From contig JAUSDY010000139.1 of assembly GCA_030650395.1 (NCBI GenBank), positions 1 to 64,000 of the forward strand: a DNA stretch of 64,000 bases, in the 5' to 3' direction. This DNA is from Acidobacteriota bacterium. GTDB taxonomy: Bacteria > Acidobacteriota > Vicinamibacteria > Vicinamibacterales > UBA2999. The translations under genes were made by a program, and so were the position numbers. Shown piece after piece: positions 59,629 to 64,000 of the stretch; positions within the stretch are counted from its first letter, which is position 1, and every line of letters begins with the position of its first letter. The notes under the pieces are model-generated. The model saw nothing but the letters and a program-made list of their open reading frames with translations. It was not told the DNA's origin and ran no database searches.

Positions 59629-59722
59629 GCGACGAGAGGTTGATTTGAGAAAAAGCGGTGAGCTTGCGTGGCGCTTCATGAGCTGGGCCCAACGCTTTTT
59701 GCTCAAAGCAACCTCTCGTCGC
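59629..59722. repeat. 94-bp palindromic element
   Basis: gcgacgagaggttgatttgagaaaaagcg ... cgctttttgctcaaagcaacctctcgtcgc. Confidence 0.92.
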
Positions 59723-59776
59723 GTAGCGGGGCCGGCTGCCACCGTCACAAAATGCGAGGATCGGCCGCCTCCTGTT

Positions 59777-60574
59777 TCATGCGTCACGGGTCGAGATCAT
59801 CAAACCGGCGATCTCTCTCACGATCTTCGCCGCCACCGGCGCCGTGATGCCGCCGAGATCCTGGCTGGGGTTGTATTCGACGACATCGGCGCCGACGACC
59901 GGGCCGGACAGTTCCTGAATCATCGTGAGGACGTCGCGAACCGAGAGCCCGCCCGGCTCCCGATGCGAGACGCCCGGAGCGAACGCGGGGTCGAGGCCGT
60001 CGAGGTCGACCGAGACATAGACGGGCCCTTCGACCAGGGGCCGCACGCCATCAGCGAAATGGCGCATCTCGATGCAGTTGACGTCGAACCGCGCCACCTG
60101 ATCGTGCTGCGCGGGCGTCAGCGTGCGGATGCCGACCTGCACCAGCCGCGAGGCGAGACCCTCTTCCATGATCCGCGCGAAGGGGCAGGCGTGCGAGTAC
60201 TGATCGCCGTTGAACTCGTCGTAGAGATCGCCGTGCGCGTCGATGTGCAGGATGGTCAGCGACGAGTGCTTCGTGGCGATGGCGCGCAGGATCGGATACG
60301 TGATCGAATGATCTCCGCCAAGCGCGATCGGGTGAAAACCGTTCGCCAAGACCAGGCCGATCCCAATCTCGATCTGCGCGCGCGCCTGCTCCGGCGTCTC
60401 CGACAGCGCGAGGTCGCCACCGTCGGCGAGTCCCAGGAGGTCAACGCCGGTTTCGGTGAAGCTGTTGCCGGCCGGCGACCAGAGCGCGGTGCGGATGTGA
60501 CGCGGCGCCTCGGCCGAGCCCCGGAGGAACGACGAGCTCGCGTCGTAGGGAATGCCGATTAGTTGCGGGCGCAT
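59777..60574 (-). CDS. speB: Agmatinase/arginase (ureohydrolase) family protein
   Basis: LGGDHSITYP, HIDAHGDLYD, SVDLDGLDPAFAPGV. Confidence 0.93.
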   Translation of the reverse strand: MRPQLIGIPYDASSSFLRGSAEAPRHIRTALWSPAGNSFTETGVDLLGLADGGDLALSETPEQARAQIEIGIGLVLANGFHPIALGGDHSITYPILRAIATKHSSLTILHIDAHGDLYDEFNGDQYSHACPFARIMEEGLASRLVQVGIRTLTPAQHDQVARFDVNCIEMRHFADGVRPLVEGPVYVSVDLDGLDPAFAPGVSHREPGGLSVRDVLTMIQELSGPVVGADVVEYNPSQDLGGITAPVAAKIVREIAGLMISTRDA

Positions 60575-60581
60575 GGCGTGG

Positions 60582-62144
60582 TCACAGGTCCGCGGGCGCC
60601 AGACTGATGGTGAAGACGCGCTGCCCGCCGGCGTTGACGAGCGATGTCGTGAGCACCCGCGTGCGAGGGTCAGCCTCGAGCAGCCCGAAAAACTGCAGGC
60701 CCGCGCTCGGCGGCCGGTTCGGCGGCAGGTCGCGCGGCACACCGCAGAAGCGCTCCTCGGGCCCGAACGTGGCGTCGAGCGGCGGCGGTGCGAAGGTGCC
60801 GGCGTGCGCGGGTCCTGCTACGAACTCCCAGAACGGATCGAAGTGCGGCGTTTTCGCACGCGCCGGATCGTAATGATGCGCGGCGCAGTAGTGCACGTCG
60901 GCGGTGATCCACACCACGTTTCGAACGTGGCGCTGCTTGAGCGATTTGAGCAGACCGGCGAGCTCGAGCTCGCGGCCAAGCGGCGCGCCGCCGTCGCCAT
61001 TGGCGACCGCTTCGTGAAAGCCGGGTTGATGACCCACCACCAACCCCAGCGGCATGTCCGCCGCCACGATCTTCCAGGTGGCGGTCGATCGCGCCAACGC
61101 ATCGGCGAGCCAGGTCATCTGCGCCGCTCCCATGAACGCCGTGTCGGGGCTCTCGACCGGCTGCCTGTTCGCTGAATTGGGCGCGCGGAAGCTCCGCATG
61201 TCCAGCGCGAAGACCTCGACCAGCGGACCGAACGGGATGCTGCGATGGATGCGTGCGCTGGCGCGGCTGTCGAAGGCGATGGGGTAATGCTCGAGAAACG
61301 CCTGCCGCGCGCGCGAGGCGAGCAGGGCGACACGTTTTTCCCGATGCGGCGCCTGCGCACCCAGGATCTGCGCCGGATACCAGTTGTCGCGCACTTCGTG
61401 GTCGTCCCACATCGCCACTTGCCCGACCTCGGCCGCGAAGCGCCGGTAGTGTTCGTCGAGACGGTTGTAGAGATGGTTGCCGCGGAACTGCTCGAGCGTC
61501 TCGGCCACGCTTGCCTTGGCCGGCGTCATCACATTGCGCCACACGCTGCCATCGTCCAACGTCACCGACTCGCGCAGCGGCTGATCCGCGTAGATCGTGT
61601 CGCCGACATTGAGAAATAGATCGGGCGCCGCGTTGCGCATCGTCTCGAACAACCGCATGCCGCCGCGAGCCGTGTCGATGCCCCAACCCTGGCCGCACGT
61701 GTCAGCGGACCAGGCGATGCGCACCGCCCGGCCGTCGGCGGCAGCCGTCTTCAGATGCCCCATCTCCGGCGCGCTCACGATGCGCGGGTCGTCGGGGTCT
61801 TCGAACCGAACGCGGTAGAAGATGTCTTGTCCTGCAGGAAGACTCTCTAAAGCGATCCGCGCGGTGAGGCCGGTGGCCGGCGTGGCGATGGCGCCCCTGA
61901 TTCGGCGCGCGTTCGCGAACGAATCCGAGGTGGCGTATTCGACGGTCAGTCGCGCGGGGCGATCGACATGCGCCCATACGATCGCGCGGCCCGGGGTTGG
62001 ATCGCCGGCGGCGACACCGTAATCAATCCGCGGCCGCACCCGATCGGAGGTGACGACCGCCGCCGACTGCGATCCGAACGCGCGCAGCGGTGTGGCGGCC
62101 ACGAGGCCGCCCGCCGCGCGCGTCAGGAAGGTGCGCCGATTCAC
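60582..62144 (-). CDS. PhoD-like alkaline phosphatase (Tat-exported)
   Basis: NRRTFLTRAAGG Tat-like signal; VGDTIYADQ, MWDDHEVRDNW, DMRSFR motifs. Confidence 0.92.
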   Translation of the reverse strand: MNRRTFLTRAAGGLVAATPLRAFGSQSAAVVTSDRVRPRIDYGVAAGDPTPGRAIVWAHVDRPARLTVEYATSDSFANARRIRGAIATPATGLTARIALESLPAGQDIFYRVRFEDPDDPRIVSAPEMGHLKTAAADGRAVRIAWSADTCGQGWGIDTARGGMRLFETMRNAAPDLFLNVGDTIYADQPLRESVTLDDGSVWRNVMTPAKASVAETLEQFRGNHLYNRLDEHYRRFAAEVGQVAMWDDHEVRDNWYPAQILGAQAPHREKRVALLASRARQAFLEHYPIAFDSRASARIHRSIPFGPLVEVFALDMRSFRAPNSANRQPVESPDTAFMGAAQMTWLADALARSTATWKIVAADMPLGLVVGHQPGFHEAVANGDGGAPLGRELELAGLLKSLKQRHVRNVVWITADVHYCAAHHYDPARAKTPHFDPFWEFVAGPAHAGTFAPPPLDATFGPEERFCGVPRDLPPNRPPSAGLQFFGLLEADPRTRVLTTSLVNAGGQRVFTISLAPADL

Positions 62145-62338
62145 TAGAACCGGTACTTCAGTGCGAGCTGAATGATGCGTCCGTCTTCGGCAGTCGTGAT
62201 CTGGCCGAATGACGCCGTGCCGATCGTGCCGCCGGGCTGTCCGAAGCGCGGCTGGTTGAGCAGGTTGAATGCTATCAGGAAACAGCGTTTCATCGGCCGA
62301 CCTCCATATCCGTGCGGGGTCACACGGGACGGCCGCAC
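62144..62338 (-). pseudogene. C-terminal remnant of a TonB-dependent receptor
   Basis: FNLLNQPRFGQPGGTIGTASFGQITTAEDGRIIQLALKYRF* matches the C-terminal strand region of acidobacterial TonB receptors. Confidence 0.75.
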
Positions 62339-62356
62339 ATTATCAAACTGCGACGA

Positions 62357-63421
62357 CTATTTCTTCTTCAGGTCGCGCACCGCCGGAATGTTCGGAAGGC
62401 CGGTCGCCTCCGTGGCGGCCCGCACGATTGCGCGAGCCATCACGTCTGCCGCCAACGCGCCGATCTGCGTGATGTCGGCTTCGCCGTTCCAGCGTCCGGT
62501 GGCCAGCGCAAACACCGTGTCGCCGTCGCCTTGCGTGTGCGACGGAAAGATCGCGCGCGCGAAGCCGTCGTCGGCCATCAGTGCCATGCGGTGCGCCTGC
62601 GCCTTGGTCAACCGCGCATTGGTGGCCACCAGGCCGATGGTGGTGTTCTCGCCGGGGCGCGGGCGAGGGCCGGTCTGGCCGCTGCGCAGCAGCGTGCGCG
62701 CATCAGCGAGGTTACCGTCGGCGGTGCGCGCGCCGGCGATCACCGTGCCGGTGTCCGGATCGATGATGTCGCCGACGGCGTTGACGGCGACGATCGCGCC
62801 CACGCTGAGGCCGTTGGCGAGCGTGATGCTGTAACTGCCGACGCCCGCTTTCATCGAACGGCCCTGACCGCCGGTCTTGCCAACTGTCGCGCCGGCGCCG
62901 GCGCCGATAGTGCCTTCGAGCACCGCTGACGATGACGCACCGGCGGCTGCACGATAACCGCAGTCGGCTGTCGGACGAATCTTCGGGTTGCCGCCGACGG
63001 GCAGGTCAAACAGGATGGCGGCGGGCACGATCGGCACCTTGGCGATTCGCACGTCCCAACCCATGTCGTGCTCCTCGAGCCAGCGCACGGTGCCGGTCGC
63101 GGCATCGAGGCCGAACGCGCTGCCGCCCGACAGCACGACCGCGTTCACCTTGTCGACCATGTTGGACGGATCGAGCAAGTCCGTCTCGCGCGTGCCTGGC
63201 GCGCCGCCGCGCTGAGAGACGCCGCCAACGGCGCCTTCGCCGTCGACGAGGATCACGGTGCAGCCAGTTGGCCGCTCGCTGAGCGTGTGATGACCGACCT
63301 TGATGCCGTCGACCGCCGTCAGCGTGCGGTTCGCTCCGGCCGCCGGCGCCGGAGCCTGGGAGCCGAGGGTCGTGATGAAGACGAAGGCGCACAGCCCAAA
63401 CGCAGTCGTTGAGACCCTCAT
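62357..63421 (-). CDS. P1 family (DmpA-like) peptidase
   Basis: ITLANGLSVGAIVAVNAVGD; VVLSGGSAFGLDAATGTVRWLEE; signal peptide. Confidence 0.9.
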   Translation of the reverse strand: MRVSTTAFGLCAFVFITTLGSQAPAPAAGANRTLTAVDGIKVGHHTLSERPTGCTVILVDGEGAVGGVSQRGGAPGTRETDLLDPSNMVDKVNAVVLSGGSAFGLDAATGTVRWLEEHDMGWDVRIAKVPIVPAAILFDLPVGGNPKIRPTADCGYRAAAGASSSAVLEGTIGAGAGATVGKTGGQGRSMKAGVGSYSITLANGLSVGAIVAVNAVGDIIDPDTGTVIAGARTADGNLADARTLLRSGQTGPRPRPGENTTIGLVATNARLTKAQAHRMALMADDGFARAIFPSHTQGDGDTVFALATGRWNGEADITQIGALAADVMARAIVRAATEATGLPNIPAVRDLKKK

Positions 63422-63441
63422 GCGGATACTCCCTTCAACGG

Positions 63442-64000
63442 TTACATTCCCGGCGGCGCGAACCGCCCGTCGTTCGCCAGCCAGCCGCCATCGGCGAAGA
63501 GGATCGTGCCGGTGACGTAACTGGCCGCGTCCGACAACAGGAACACGGTCGGTCCCGCCATCTCTTCCGCCTTCGCCCATCGTTTCATCGGCGTCTTATC
63601 GGCGTACGCCTTGTACCAATCGGGCTGCGCTTTGATCGGCGCGGTGAGCGGCGTCTCGATCACGCCGGGTCCGACCGCGTTCACTCGCACGCCTTGTTCG
63701 CCCCACTCGGTGGCTGCGGTCCTGACGAGCTGCACGATGCCCGCCTTTGTCATCGAGTAGACCGACTGCCCGGGCTCGGTGACGAGCGACCTGATCGACG
63801 AGAACAACACGATGCTGCCGGATTTCTGCAGCACCATGAGCTGTCCGGCCGCCTGCAGCACGTTGAAGTTGCCGCGCAGGTTGACGCTGACGACGCGGTC
63901 GAATTCTTCCCCGGTGTATTTGAGGATGGGCTTGCGGACGTTGATCGCCGGCGTGCAGACGAGACCGTCGAGCCCGCTGCGGTGATGCAGGGCATTGACC
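63442..64000 (-). CDS. SDR family oxidoreductase, 5' end beyond window
   Basis: SIVLFSSIRSLVTEPGQSVYSMTKAGIVQLVRTAATEWGEQGVRVNAVGPGVIETPLT...SYVTGTILFADGGW. Confidence 0.9.
   Translation of the reverse strand, partial: VNALHHRSGLDGLVCTPAINVRKPILKYTGEEFDRVVSVNLRGNFNVLQAAGQLMVLQKSGSIVLFSSIRSLVTEPGQSVYSMTKAGIVQLVRTAATEWGEQGVRVNAVGPGVIETPLTAPIKAQPDWYKAYADKTPMKRWAKAEEMAGPTVFLLSDAASYVTGTILFADGGWLANDGRFAPPGM

Overview
High-GC bacterial chromosome window. The TonB/carboxypeptidase-regulatory-like receptors, an ADOP-like permease relic and overall gene content suggest Acidobacteriota (Vicinamibacteria-like); this is inference only. I support about 50 protein-coding genes. Main blocks: a minus-strand four-gene HEAT/HD-GYP cluster, a nucleoside-salvage operon (deoA, CNT transporter, PNP, cdd), mtnA and tsaD, a Nudix-HD fusion, a tandem ABC-2 exporter, an acyl-CoA block, three large TonB-dependent receptors, actP/DUF485, an S9 peptidase, a Tes-like radical SAM protein, an aminotransferase, agmatinase, PhoD, a P1 peptidase and an SDR. 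An IS4-like transposase 5' end is cut by the left edge. The most unusual feature is the repeat landscape. Many families of short (8-18 bp) tandem or palindromic repeats sit in intergenic gaps. They often form inverted pairs around single genes, supply stop codons or C-terminal tails, and occur in-frame inside coding sequences. The clearest unit is a ~0.91-kb cassette at 34367-35273: a GxxExxY (PD-(D/E)XK-like) gene flanked by two homologous ~151-bp palindromes and closed by 32-bp terminal inverted repeats (31/32 identical by eye). Second-rank candidates are the duplicated HEAT + HD-GYP cluster, whose four proteins appear to share one N-terminal module, an orphan gene bracketed by inverted 18-bp arrays, and the Tes-like radical SAM protein. 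All calls come from reading the sequence; no database search was run.
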